Positions 33,987 through 41,953 of a DNA stretch of 64,000 nucleotides are shown one piece after another. Location: NCBI RefSeq assembly GCF_018739885.1, contig NZ_JADOES010000006.1, forward strand, positions 95,958 to 159,957, read 5' to 3'. Source of the stretch: Leptothoe spongobia TAU-MAC 1115. GTDB taxonomy: Bacteria > Cyanobacteriota > Cyanobacteriia > Phormidesmidales > Phormidesmidaceae. Both the position numbers and the translations under genes were made by a program. The notes beneath the pieces are model-generated. The model searched no databases and had not been told where the DNA came from. It saw only the letters and a list, made by a program, of their open reading frames with translations. How positions within the stretch are numbered: the first letter of the stretch is position 1; every line of letters starts with the position of its first letter.

Positions 33987-35036
33987 ATGTCCATGTCCTA
34001 TAAATCTGTTTTTGTGTGTGCTGGCCTAGTTGCATTTGCGATCGCAAGCTGTGATAGTCAGTCGCAAGAGGCTGCAGACCCAGAGGCCGTTGTCAATGTT
34101 TATTCGGCGCGTCACTATGATGTCGATGACGATCTATTTGAGCGCTTTACAGAGCAGACAGGGATTGACGTCAATGTGGTTGAGGGTAAATCAGACGAAC
34201 TGATCGAACGGATTAAGACTGAGGGTGAGGCTAGCCCAGCAGATGTGTTCATCACTGTCGATGCAGGACGTCTGTGGCGAGCAGAGCAAGCGGGTATTTT
34301 TCAGTCGGCCTTTTCACCTGTATTGGATGAAAAGGTTCCTGCTAACTTACGCCATCCTGATGGATTATGGTACGGCTTGACCAAGCGAGCAAGGGTACTG
34401 ATTTATAACGTCGAGTCAGTTGATCCGGCTGAGTTATCCACCTATGAGGCGTTAGCTGAACCGGAATGGAACGGGCGAGTGTGTGTACGTAGCTCTAGCA
34501 ATATTTATAATCAATCTCTGCTGGGGTCACTGGTGGAAACCATTGGCTTAGAAGAAACCGAAGCCTGGGCCGAGGGATTGGTAAATAATTTCGCGCGGGA
34601 TCCCGATGGTGGGGATGTGAATCAAATTAAGGCGGTGGCAGCGGGGCAGTGTGATGTCGCTATTGCTAATCATTACTATTGGGCTCGATTAGCCAAATCC
34701 GATGAGCCAGAAAGCCAAGATGTTGTGTCGAAAACGGCGGTGTTTTTCCCAAATCAAGCCGATCGGGGCACCCATGTAAATATTAGCGGCGTGGGTGTAG
34801 TGGCTGGGGCTGAGCATCAGGAAAGTGCGATCTCGTTTCTGGAGTTTTTGATCAGTGATGAGGCCCAGGAAGTCTTTGCCAACAGTAATAACGAATATCC
34901 CGTGGTAGATGGAGTATCCATGGATCCCATTGTGGCCGAGCTAGGGGAGTTCAAGGTTGATGAGGTCAATGTCTCTGCCTACGGTCGGAATAACCCCGAC
35001 GTGGTCAAACTTGTCGACCGGGTAGGCTGGAAATAA
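33987..35036 (+). CDS. Iron(III) ABC transporter substrate-binding protein (FutA/IdiA type)
   Basis: 349 residues. A lipoprotein-type signal with lipobox FAIASC is at about 17-22. The mature protein opens with VNVYSARHYDVDDDLFERFTEQTGIDVNVVEGKSDELIERIKTEG, typical of FutA/IdiA/FbpA ferric-binding proteins. Tyrosines in YSARHYD and in AIANHYYWARLAKS are the expected iron ligands. It should capture ferric iron in the periplasm for FutBC, not encoded here. It is divergent from fur and four bases before a PKHD hydroxylase gene, so an iron-starvation operon is likely. Confidence 0.9.
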   Translation: MSMSYKSVFVCAGLVAFAIASCDSQSQEAADPEAVVNVYSARHYDVDDDLFERFTEQTGIDVNVVEGKSDELIERIKTEGEASPADVFITVDAGRLWRAEQAGIFQSAFSPVLDEKVPANLRHPDGLWYGLTKRARVLIYNVESVDPAELSTYEALAEPEWNGRVCVRSSSNIYNQSLLGSLVETIGLEETEAWAEGLVNNFARDPDGGDVNQIKAVAAGQCDVAIANHYYWARLAKSDEPESQDVVSKTAVFFPNQADRGTHVNISGVGVVAGAEHQESAISFLEFLISDEAQEVFANSNNEYPVVDGVSMDPIVAELGEFKVDEVNVSAYGRNNPDVVKLVDRVGWK

Positions 35037-35040
35037 ATCA

Positions 35041-35694
35041 ATGCTGTTTCAAATTCCTGACGTGCTCTCTGTTGATGAGCTCAGGCAAATCCACGAGGAG
35101 CTAGCAACGGCTGAGTTTGTAGATGGTAAAACCACCGCTGGCTGGTATGCCAAACAGGTGAAAAACAATCAGCAGCTAAAGCGTAATGTGGGTCAATCGT
35201 TAGAATCTATAGTCAAAGCTGCCCTCAGCCGTCATCCCCTGTTTCAGGTGGCAGTGCGGCCAAAACAGATTCACAGCCTGCGGTTTAGTCGTTACGGTGT
35301 GGGTATGTCCTATGGCACCCATGCCGATAATGCCATGATGGGCCGCTATCGTGCGGATGTGTCCTTTACCCTCTTTTTAAGTGAGTCCACCGACTACGAG
35401 GGAGGGGAATTGGTGATTGAGGGGGCCGATGATGAGCAGGCCTATAAGCTAAAAGCAGGCAGTGTCATCGTCTACCCCTCATCTACGCTGCATCGAGTCA
35501 ATGAGGTCACCCAGGGTCAACGTCTGGTAGTGGTGGGTTGGACCCATAGCCTAATCCGCGATCCGGCCCAGCGAGAATTGTTATTTGATATCGATACCGT
35601 GCGGCGTTCATTGTTTGCCCAGCATGGTAAGACGCCTGAATTTGATTTGCTTTCCAAGAGTGTGTCAAATCTACTCAGACGATGGGCGGAGTAA
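35041..35694 (+). CDS. Fe(II)/2-oxoglutarate-dependent PKHD-type hydroxylase (PiuC/YbiX-like)
   Basis: 217 residues. N-terminal FQIPDVLSVDELRQI and catalytic core with YGTHADNAMM (metal-binding H-x-D), GGELVIEG, VYPSSTLHRVNEVT (second metal His) and GQRLVVVGWTHS (2-oxoglutarate Arg). These iron-regulated hydroxylases usually accompany iron-uptake genes; the substrate is unknown. Start four bases after the FutA-type gene, so translation is probably coupled and Fur control shared. Confidence 0.92.
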   Translation: MLFQIPDVLSVDELRQIHEELATAEFVDGKTTAGWYAKQVKNNQQLKRNVGQSLESIVKAALSRHPLFQVAVRPKQIHSLRFSRYGVGMSYGTHADNAMMGRYRADVSFTLFLSESTDYEGGELVIEGADDEQAYKLKAGSVIVYPSSTLHRVNEVTQGQRLVVVGWTHSLIRDPAQRELLFDIDTVRRSLFAQHGKTPEFDLLSKSVSNLLRRWAE

Positions 35695-35702
35695 ATATCG
35701 CT

Positions 35703-35781
35703 GCTGATTTAGAGGATGAACCAAGCTGCCAGAAATGTTATAGGCCGATGTTTTGTCGGTGAAATCATCTCTAGAATCAGC
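35703..35781. terminator. Possible convergent terminator
   Basis: GCTGATTTAGAGGATGA (35703-35719) pairs imperfectly with TCATCTCTAGAATCAGC (35765-35781) between the convergent PKHD hydroxylase and Stf0 genes. The loop is long and T-runs are absent, so the call is weak. Confidence 0.3.
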
Positions 35782-35794
35782 AATGTCGACTCAA

Positions 35795-36616
35795 TTATCG
35801 TTTGGCAATGAGCTGTCTGAGATAGCTTCTGGCATTGGAATAAGCTTTTAAAAAGCTTTCAGGGATCAGGCAGTAATATCTTAACCAGCGTTCATTCACC
35901 TGATTGCCTTGCTTTTTAGTGGCCTGAGAAATCTCAAAATTCTCTGCAGGTATGGCAACATCACAGGTTTTAATGACCTGGTGCATTGTTCCCTCAAAGT
36001 CTGTGACCAAATCCTCATAGACAACTTCCAAAAAGGACATGTGATTCCGGTGAAACAATGATCGCCAGTTTTGATTTCGTTGTTGCAGTCCCTGTTTGTA
36101 TCGATAGATATTGAGTGGTCTAAAGAATAGTCGTTGTTTATCTTGAGGGGGCTTTTTATCTTGCTCTTTAAGGATTAAGTAAACGCCTGTTTGGCGACCA
36201 ATTTCCATAGAAATAGCCTGTCTACTCAGGTCGTTACGCCGAATAAAAATAAATATAGGATTTGGAAAGAGTTGTGACAGGATTTCAATCTCTGATTGGG
36301 ACTTGAGTACAGGATCAGTACGTGCTATCTGCAATAGTTTTCTCAGATGATCCCAGTGCAGCTTGGCACTAAATACCTGGTTTGGGGTGGTCCCCAAGGG
36401 GTAAACCTGGCCCAAATACCGATAAAGTTCGGTAGCTGATGTCGTCACCCCATTGTCAGCCAGCATATCGAACCGAAAAAACTCTATGGGCTTGCCAAAG
36501 TAGCCCAAGCTACTTAAGGTTCTGCTTAGCAGCGTGCTACCGGATCTACCTGTGGAGCATATGATGATGCTTTTAGTCGGCAAAACCGTAGATGAAATTA
36601 AGTCAGCAGATGCCAT
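35795..36616 (-). CDS. Stf0-type sulfotransferase
   Basis: About 273 residues from ATG 36616 (AAGGG about 8 bases upstream; a GTG nine bases earlier is possible). The PAPS-binding loop SIIICSTGRSGSTLLSRTLSSLG is near the N-terminus, followed by GKPIEFFRF, the LHWDHL motif and FIFIRRNDLSRQAISMEIGRQTGVY (3'-phosphate binding), all typical of the Stf0 family named from mycobacterial trehalose sulfotransferase. The target in this organism is unknown; a glycan or glycolipid is plausible. It is isolated, between the iron operon and ndhJ. Confidence 0.85.
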   Translation of the reverse strand: MASADLISSTVLPTKSIIICSTGRSGSTLLSRTLSSLGYFGKPIEFFRFDMLADNGVTTSATELYRYLGQVYPLGTTPNQVFSAKLHWDHLRKLLQIARTDPVLKSQSEIEILSQLFPNPIFIFIRRNDLSRQAISMEIGRQTGVYLILKEQDKKPPQDKQRLFFRPLNIYRYKQGLQQRNQNWRSLFHRNHMSFLEVVYEDLVTDFEGTMHQVIKTCDVAIPAENFEISQATKKQGNQVNERWLRYYCLIPESFLKAYSNARSYLRQLIAKR

Positions 36617-36746
36617 GGGAGTCACCCTTCGGTGTTTCCCCTTATTTTGGAGGCATCCCCAGGTAGAGATATGACTTTGATCACAACTAACCCCACCAGT
36701 CTGATAAAACTGTGGGGTAAAAATACAAGCAAGTTTTGCATACAGG

Positions 36747-37268
36747 CTAATATGCGTCCTGCAGCTCGTAGAAATCTGGTGAAATGTAGTCCTTACGCAG
36801 AGGCCAGCCTACCCAGTCTTCAGGCATGAGCAATCGCTTTAGGTTGGGATGCCCTTCATAAATAATGCCGTACATGTCATAGCTTTCACGCTCTTGCCAG
36901 TCGGCCGCCTTCCAAATCCAATAAACTGAAGGAATTTTGGGGTTGTCTCGGGGGATGTACACTTTGATGCGTAATTCCTCGGGACGATCAGCGTTATCAC
37001 TCACCTTTGATAGATGATAGAAGCTTACTAAGGGCTGACCAGGACCTGCATCGTAGGCACCCTGACACTGCAGGTAGTTAAATCCGTAGGCATAAAGCGC
37101 GGTGCAAAAGGGAATCAGAAAAGCAGGCTCTACCTTGAGCAGTTCTACACCCAAATGATCGCGCTCCATGATTTCATGGGCGAACCCTTGCTCAGTTAGC
37201 CAGCTAGATATCGGTCCAGCTTCAACAATTTCACTTGATTCTTCTGGCCTAATTTCTTCATCAGCCAT
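36747..37268 (-). CDS. ndhJ: NAD(P)H-quinone oxidoreductase subunit J (NDH-1)
   Basis: 173 residues. 30-kDa complex I subunit: [26 protein letters not shown] and the signature [47 protein letters not shown] at the C-terminal half. It is part of the peripheral arm of cyanobacterial NDH-1, which takes electrons from ferredoxin for respiration, cyclic flow and CO2 uptake. Its start overlaps the ndhK end by 8 bases; last gene of the ndhC-ndhK-ndhJ operon. Confidence 0.96.
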   Translation of the reverse strand: MADEEIRPEESSEIVEAGPISSWLTEQGFAHEIMERDHLGVELLKVEPAFLIPFCTALYAYGFNYLQCQGAYDAGPGQPLVSFYHLSKVSDNADRPEELRIKVYIPRDNPKIPSVYWIWKAADWQERESYDMYGIIYEGHPNLKRLLMPEDWVGWPLRKDYISPDFYELQDAY

Positions 37269-37998
37269 TAGCTTTTTCCTCCTGGGTGGCTTTTTCAGGC
37301 AGGTTCATGGGCATACCCATGGATTGCATAAGCTCTTTAGAAGGAGCTTCACGAGTACCCGATCTGAGATATTTTCCAGTCAGAATCGGTTCTACCACTT
37401 CCATTTTGTGAGCACGGGTATAGTAACGATGAGTTTGTTCCAAAACACCCCGTTCACGCATGGACTCATTAGCTATTTTCTTGCGTAGTTTAATCACCGC
37501 ATCAAAAATAGCCTCTGGTCGAGGTGGACAGCCGGGAATATAGACATCCACTGGAATCAGCTTATCTACACCACGTACGGCTGAGGGAGAATCAACGCTA
37601 AACATACCGCCAGTAATAGTGCATGCCCCCATAGCGATGACGTATTTAGGCTCAGGCATCTGCTCATAGAGACGTACTAAAGCTGGAGCCATTTTCATGG
37701 TGACGGTGCCAGCGGTGATTAGCAGATCGGCCTGACGGGGACTGGAACGCGGGGCCAACCCAAATCGGTCAAAGTCAAATCGGGAGCCAAGCAGCGCCGC
37801 AAACTCAATAAAGCAGCAGGCAGTACCGTAAAGCAGTGGAAATAAGCTGGATAGTCTAGTCCAGTTATAAATATCATCAACTGTGGTGAGGATCACGTTT
37901 TCTGACAGATCCTGGGTGACCGTAGGCTGTGCTGCCGGGTTCATTACCCTTTCATTGTCGCCAATGATGGAACTGCCTGAGGGTGATTTTATGACCAT
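37261..37998 (-). CDS. ndhK: NAD(P)H-quinone oxidoreductase subunit K (NDH-1)
   Basis: 245 residues. PSST/NuoB-type subunit carrying iron-sulfur cluster N2: ligands in [10 protein letters not shown] (two adjacent Cys), MGACTITGG and [41 protein letters not shown] is the conserved N-terminal core. The C-terminal tail after HRYYTRAH is variable. It transfers electrons to plastoquinone at the junction of the two arms. Overlaps ndhC by 10 bases and ndhJ by 8. Confidence 0.96.
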   Translation of the reverse strand: MVIKSPSGSSIIGDNERVMNPAAQPTVTQDLSENVILTTVDDIYNWTRLSSLFPLLYGTACCFIEFAALLGSRFDFDRFGLAPRSSPRQADLLITAGTVTMKMAPALVRLYEQMPEPKYVIAMGACTITGGMFSVDSPSAVRGVDKLIPVDVYIPGCPPRPEAIFDAVIKLRKKIANESMRERGVLEQTHRYYTRAHKMEVVEPILTGKYLRSGTREAPSKELMQSMGMPMNLPEKATQEEKANG

Positions 37999-38351
37999 TC
38001 CAATGCTCCTTTACGCCATGCGTAAACCAAACCAATCAGCAAAATTGCGATAAAAATCAAAGCCTCGACGAACGCGAGCACGCCCAGCGTGTGGAATGCA
38101 ACTGCCCAGGGGTATAAAAAGACGGTTTCAACGTCAAAAATGACGAAGACCAGGGCAAACATGTAATAGCGAATGTTGAACTGAATCCAGGCACCACCAA
38201 TGGGCTCCATCCCTGATTCATAAGTTGTGCGTCGGACTACCCCTGTGCCTTTGGCTCCGAGGAGTTTAGCGGCCAACAGTGCCGATACAGGCACCAGGCT
38301 ACAAATAATCAGAAAGAGTAGAAAGTATTCGTATCCAGTTAGTACAAACAC
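37989..38351 (-). CDS. ndhC: NAD(P)H-quinone oxidoreductase subunit 3 (NDH-1)
   Basis: 120 residues from GTG 38351, exactly the usual NdhC length; the open frame extends 17 codons further but through a perfect hairpin. Three membrane helices are evident ([71 protein letters not shown]), with the conserved loop [25 protein letters not shown]. It is a membrane-arm subunit contacting the quinone site. First gene of ndhC-ndhK-ndhJ, divergent from the rubredoxin gene. Confidence 0.95.
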   Translation of the reverse strand: MFVLTGYEYFLLFLIICSLVPVSALLAAKLLGAKGTGVVRRTTYESGMEPIGGAWIQFNIRYYMFALVFVIFDVETVFLYPWAVAFHTLGVLAFVEALIFIAILLIGLVYAWRKGALEWS

Positions 38352-38656
38352 GCGCGTTTTGTGATTTCCTCTCAGCGGGCACACAGCAATCGACAAATAC
38401 ATTTTGTCGATTGCGAGTCAGGTTAGCTTTGTACGTTAGGGCCGTTAAGGATGACCATTGTTCTAACTAACCTGACAGATGTCATAAGCCCCCACTTAGC
38501 TTACTTCTATTCTAGTCAGCTGTGTAGGCGAATCCCATGACGATAGAAAAATCTGACAATGAAAATGTTGGACATTATCTATAGATCGCTTGCAAGGATC
38601 AGTCATATTCCCTGTCGAGTTCGGGAGACGCAACCCAGTATGTAATAATTGTTTAC
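38352..38656. promoter_or_regulatory. Divergent promoter region of ndhCKJ and rubredoxin-ycf48
   Basis: About 300 bases. A perfect 12-bp inverted repeat (GCAATCGACAAA at 38386-38397, TTTGTCGATTGC at 38403-38414, 5-base loop) lies 35 bases upstream of the ndhC GTG. It may be a leader hairpin or operator. No other clear motif was recognised. Confidence 0.45.
38386..38414. repeat. 12-bp perfect inverted repeat in the ndhC leader
   Basis: GCAATCGACAAA, loop TACAT, TTTGTCGATTGC. Its position just before the ndhC start suggests mRNA structure affecting the operon, or a dimeric repressor site. Confidence 0.6.
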
Positions 38657-39064
38657 ATGACGCTACCCCAACCCCCCATGAATACTGAGCCTGATGCTAA
38701 GCCGGTGGTGGATACGCCCGAGACCGAAGAGCCATCTGCACCGCCTACACCCTACGAAATGGATCGTTATGAGTGTCGTCCCTGCGGCTATGTTTATGAG
38801 CCGGTTAAGGGGGATGGCAAAGCAGACATTCCTCCAGGGGTGCAATTTGCTGAGCTGCCGATTACCTGGCGCTGTCCGGTTTGTGGTTCACGCCCCAAGC
38901 TGTTTTCTAACATTGGTCCAGTGGGTAAGCCTTCAGGATTTACTGAAAACTTGGGCTACGGCCTTGGTGTGAATGTGCTGACTCCAGGCCAAAAAAACCT
39001 GCTTATTTTTGGTGCTTTGGCAACGGCATTTTTCTTTTTCATGAGTTTGTACGGTTTGAAGTAG
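38657..39064 (+). CDS. rubA: Membrane-anchored rubredoxin (photosystem II assembly)
   Basis: 135 residues. A Pro-rich N-terminus of about 32 residues is followed by the rubredoxin domain with two iron-binding pairs, YECRPCGYVYEP and WRCPVCGSRPKLF (CxxC each), and a C-terminal membrane helix (NLLIFGALATAFFFFMSLYGL). This rubredoxin is required for assembly of photosystem II and, in some species, photosystem I. It stands upstream of ycf48 and psbEFLJ, the conserved cyanobacterial order. Confidence 0.95.
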   Translation: MTLPQPPMNTEPDAKPVVDTPETEEPSAPPTPYEMDRYECRPCGYVYEPVKGDGKADIPPGVQFAELPITWRCPVCGSRPKLFSNIGPVGKPSGFTENLGYGLGVNVLTPGQKNLLIFGALATAFFFFMSLYGLK

Positions 39065-39160
39065 TCCCAAATGGGATTGAACTTGCTCCTGGCGCGGTCA
39101 GTGCGTAATGCTCAGTCTGGTTTTCATGTCTAAATTTGTTTTTTGTCTAAATTAGTAGAG

Positions 39161-40213
39161 ATGCAAACGGTTTTAACGGACTTTTTTAATGGGCGAGTGG
39201 CCATCGGGCTTAAGCGATTACTGTTGGTTGCGATCGCAATTCTCACCGTCGGCTGCACCAAGTTTTTCCTACCGTCCCTAGATAGCAATCCATGGCAAAT
39301 GATTGCCTTAGAAACCGATTCCACCTTCTCTGATGTGGCATTTGCGGCGAATGCTGACCATGGTTGGTTAGTCGGTAGCCGTTCTACATTGTTTGAAACC
39401 ACCGATGGTGGTGAGACCTGGGAGCAAAAGGTTCTAGATCTTGGTGAACGGCGCTACACCTTTACCTCCGTAAATTTTTCCGGAGATGAAGGCTGGGTTG
39501 CGGGTCTACCCAGCGTGTTATTGCACACGACCGATGGCGGGAAGTCTTGGGCCAATGTGCCCCTGAGTAATCAGCTACCAGGTAGCCCCTTAATGGTGAC
39601 AGCCCTTGCCGAAGGCTCAGTTGAGCTAGCCACAGATGTCGGAGCGATTTATCGCACTGACGATGGCGGTCGCCACTGGACTGCTTTGGTGCAGGCTGCC
39701 GTTGGTGTGGTTCGAAACATGACACGGAGCGATGATGGTCGCTATGTGGCGGTGTCGTCACGGGGTAACTTCTACTCCACCTGGGAGCCCGGTCAAGAGA
39801 GCTGGCAGCCCCATAATCGTGAGAATTCCAAGCGTTTACAAAATATGGGCTTTACCAGTACTGGTGACCTGTGGCTGATTGCCCGAGGTGGTCAGATGCA
39901 GTTTGGGCAGCCTGGCGAAAGTCCAGAGGTACCAAAGTATGAAAGCTGGGGTGAACCGCTTCGTCCTGAGATTGGCTCTAGTTGGGGATTTTTGGATGTC
40001 GGCTATCGTACCGGTAATGAGCTTTGGGTCAGTGGTGGTAGCGGTACACTGCTGATGAGTCCCGACGGTGGCGAGACCTGGTTAAAGGATAAGCCCGCTG
40101 GAGATGTTCCCTCTAACCTGTACCGGATTAAGTTCTTTGGTGGGGAGCGGGGATTTATTTTGGGACAACGCGGTTATTTGCTGCGCTACATGCCTGACGC
40201 TGCGGCAGTTTAA
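39161..40213 (+). CDS. ycf48: Photosystem II assembly factor Ycf48 (HCF136)
   Basis: About 350 residues from ATG 39161 (a TTG six codons upstream also exists). An N-terminal hydrophobic segment with lipobox-like AILTVGC is followed by a seven-bladed propeller built from repeated GWLVGSRSTLFETTDGGETWEQ-like units: DDGGRHW, DGGKSW, DGGETW. Ycf48 binds precursor and newly inserted D1 and helps assemble the photosystem II reaction centre in the thylakoid lumen. Located between rubA and psbE, as in most cyanobacteria. Confidence 0.95.
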   Translation: MQTVLTDFFNGRVAIGLKRLLLVAIAILTVGCTKFFLPSLDSNPWQMIALETDSTFSDVAFAANADHGWLVGSRSTLFETTDGGETWEQKVLDLGERRYTFTSVNFSGDEGWVAGLPSVLLHTTDGGKSWANVPLSNQLPGSPLMVTALAEGSVELATDVGAIYRTDDGGRHWTALVQAAVGVVRNMTRSDDGRYVAVSSRGNFYSTWEPGQESWQPHNRENSKRLQNMGFTSTGDLWLIARGGQMQFGQPGESPEVPKYESWGEPLRPEIGSSWGFLDVGYRTGNELWVSGGSGTLLMSPDGGETWLKDKPAGDVPSNLYRIKFFGGERGFILGQRGYLLRYMPDAAAV

Positions 40214-40411
40214 GCCGATTTTACTCACGGTTTAATCAAGGGCAAGAGAACAGGACTATGAATGAATCCTTCATCATCGCTTGATAGGGATATGCTCTGT
40301 TCTCTATGATGTTACTAAACCTTTTCATATCCATAACTATGGTTTTGCATTAATGGGAGCTTTAGCTGGATATGTTTCAACGCCTATTCGCTGTTAAGAG
40401 GAGATTGAACA

Positions 40412-40657
40412 ATGGCAGGTGATACTGGAGAACGACCTTTTTCAGACATTATTACGAGTATTCGCTACTGGATTATCCACAGCATCACTATTCCTGCTCT
40501 ATTTATCGCAGGTTGGTTGTTTGTGTCCACTGGCCTTGCTTATGACGTTTTTGGCACCCCTCGTCCCAACGAGTATTTCCCCAATAATCAGGTCCAGGTG
40601 CCGATTCTTGAGAACCGTTATGAGGCGGGCAAGCAGATTACCCAGTTTGGTAACTAA
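40412..40657 (+). CDS. psbE: Cytochrome b559 subunit alpha
   Basis: 81 residues. [43 protein letters not shown] contains the single membrane helix and the haem-ligating His in YWIIHS. It pairs with PsbF to hold the haem of cytochrome b559, essential for photosystem II assembly and photoprotection. AGGAG lies upstream of the ATG. The upstream gap holds a spaced inverted repeat AGAGAACAG (40245-40253) / CTGTTCTCT (40297-40305). Confidence 0.97.
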   Translation: MAGDTGERPFSDIITSIRYWIIHSITIPALFIAGWLFVSTGLAYDVFGTPRPNEYFPNNQVQVPILENRYEAGKQITQFGN

Positions 40658-40770
40658 AACCTGGTCCACGTCCAAGGCGGTCGTTTTACCGTACAGGAAC
40701 CTGCAGGTTTTAATTTGGACGTAGTTGGCCCTCACCCTTGTTGATTGTCGATTGAGATTGGAATCCCCCT

Positions 40771-40905
40771 ATGACCAGTAGTAATCCCAACGAGCCCATC
40801 GTTTACCCCATTTTTACGGTACGTTGGCTTTCCGTACACGCCCTTGGTGTTCCCTCGGTATTCTTCCTGGGTGCCATTGCCGCAATGCAGTTCATTCAGC
40901 GATAG
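40771..40905 (+). CDS. psbF: Cytochrome b559 subunit beta
   Basis: 44 residues, normal length. [34 protein letters not shown] contains the membrane helix and the haem-ligand His in WLSVHALG. Second gene of psbEFLJ, 113 bases after psbE, which is a longer gap than usual; psbL follows after 9 bases. Confidence 0.97.
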   Translation: MTSSNPNEPIVYPIFTVRWLSVHALGVPSVFFLGAIAAMQFIQR

Positions 40906-40914
40906 GAGACATCC

Positions 40915-41034
40915 GTGGACAGAATTCCGAATCCCAATAAGCAGCCTGTTGAGTTAAACCGGACATCCTTGTTCCTTGGTTTGCTTCTTGTTTTCATTTT
41001 AGGTCTGCTATTTTCTAGCTACTTCTTTAACTAA
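40915..41034 (+). CDS. psbL: Photosystem II protein L
   Basis: 39 residues, GTG start preceded by AGGAG within the psbF stop region. [34 protein letters not shown] is the invariant PsbL sequence with one membrane helix. PsbL lies at the monomer interface of photosystem II and supports QA function. Confidence 0.97.
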   Translation: MDRIPNPNKQPVELNRTSLFLGLLLVFILGLLFSSYFFN

Positions 41035-41082
41035 ATCTAACGGGTGTAGATGGTCCTTGGGGCCGTCTGGGCTTAATTTTTC

Positions 41083-41182
41083 ATGAGAGTGTCCCATGAA
41101 TATCAGCGTGCCTTATATTCATGAGAGGGTCTCATTCCATGAGGGTATCTCATTCCCATGAGAAGGTCTCATGAATATGAGA
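41083..41182. repeat. Cluster of 15-nt palindromes between psbL and psbJ
   Basis: Four copies of a palindromic 15-mer of type ATGAGA-NNN-TCTCAT: 41083-41097 (ATGAGAGTGTCCCAT, imperfect), 41121-41135 (ATGAGAGGGTCTCAT), 41139-41153 (ATGAGGGTATCTCAT, imperfect) and 41158-41172 (ATGAGAAGGTCTCAT). Copies 2-4 are spaced by 18-19 bases. Extra stems overlap: ATGAATAT/ATATTCAT (41096-41103, 41115-41122) and CTCAT-GAAT-ATGAG (41169-41182). This fills the 174-base gap between two genes normally only a few to tens of bases apart. Confidence 0.8.
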
Positions 41183-41208
41183 GTAGGTGACAAGTAGGAG
41201 ATAAATTC

Positions 41209-41328
41209 ATGTTTGAGAATGGCCGAATTCCCCTTTGGATTGTGGCAACTGTTGCTGGCACCGGTGTGTTGGTAGTGGTTGGTCTGTTTTTCTATGGTGC
41301 CTATGCTGGTGTTGGTTCAGGTGTCTAA
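41209..41328 (+). CDS. psbJ: Photosystem II protein J
   Basis: 39 residues. [34 protein letters not shown] is the conserved PsbJ membrane helix and C-terminus. AGGAG precedes the ATG by about 8 bases. It sits near the plastoquinone channel of photosystem II. Last gene of the psbEFLJ operon, separated from psbL by a palindrome cluster. Confidence 0.97.
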   Translation: MFENGRIPLWIVATVAGTGVLVVVGLFFYGAYAGVGSGV

Positions 41329-41357
41329 CTCTATTGGTCTTTGAACCCAAGACAATG

Positions 41358-41420
41358 CCAGGTTGGCAAGGTGCCTAGCCAAGTAATTACTAAGCACCTT
41401 GAATCTATTGGCCAACCTGG
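41358..41420. repeat. Long imperfect hairpin after psbJ
   Basis: CCAGGTTGGC-AAGGTGC (41358-41374) pairs with GCACCTT (41394-41400) and GCCAACCTGG (41411-41420), the right arm being interrupted by 10 bases. It is a strong secondary structure in the psbJ 3' region and could stabilise the mRNA. Confidence 0.55.
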
Positions 41421-41441
41421 TAGGGACTCAAATAGGTGTTG

Positions 41442-41478
41442 AAAAGCCCCGTAAGCTGACTTAGCTTACGGGGCTTTT
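41442..41478. terminator. Terminator of the psbEFLJ operon
   Basis: AAAAGCCCCGTAAGCT (41442-41457), loop GACTT, AGCTTACGGGGCTTTT (41463-41478): a 16-bp perfect stem ending in T4 on the plus strand and in A4/T4 on the minus. It can stop transcripts from both the psb operon and the minus-strand small gene downstream. Confidence 0.85.
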
Positions 41479-41620
41479 GCAATGATTATCCGGTTATATA
41501 GCGCAAATGTCCTTTATATAGGCCATTTAGACATCACATCTACATAAGAGTTAAACGCTGTCAGGTAGATGAACTTATCCTGACTATGTGATCAACGCTA
41601 TTTATCGACCGGTTAGAATC

Positions 41621-41731
41621 CTATGCCGACGTCTCTTCCTGCTCTACATAGAGGAACATGGCGATCATGAATGCAAATGCATGGATAGCCACGATGGGCA
41701 CCATGACCTGAGGCAAAAGGGAAGTATCCAT
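41621..41731 (-). CDS. Very small single-span membrane protein, 36 residues
   Basis: Reading from ATG 41731: a short polar N-terminus (MDTSLLPQ), a hydrophobic helix (VMVPIVAIHAFAFMIAMFLY) and an acidic end (VEQEETSA). AGGAG lies about 11 bases upstream. Size and layout are like small subunits of photosynthetic or respiratory complexes, but it matches none I know (PsbM, PsbT, PetL, PetG, PetN, PsaM, CydX). It is convergent with psbEFLJ across a shared terminator. A His within the helix is notable. It probably encodes a protein, function unknown. Confidence 0.6.
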   Translation of the reverse strand: MDTSLLPQVMVPIVAIHAFAFMIAMFLYVEQEETSA

Positions 41732-41953
41732 ATATATCAAGTCTCCTATCTCTCAATGAAGAGCAAATGCTCTGAAGATTTAAACGTTTACACATCCAGA
41801 GCTGCATTTTCTCCTCAAAGGGAGCGAACACGCTTGAATGTGGGCCTAAGACCTAGACCTTAATTTACTTTGATTTGATGCGGTATATGTCGATTGTGTA
41901 GAAAGTTTGCATGGATTTGTAGGGATATGTAGAGTCGCACCATGGCTCCCTCC

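Noticed and set aside
41083..41182. Possible CRISPR array between psbL and psbJ
   Set aside because: Units are 15 nt with only about 4-5 nt between copies 2-4; there is no spacer content and no cas genes.
41588..41863. 91-codon plus-strand frame after psbJ
   Set aside because: It is antisense to the 36-residue membrane protein gene, which has a ribosome binding site and a proper hydrophobic helix; the plus frame has neither.
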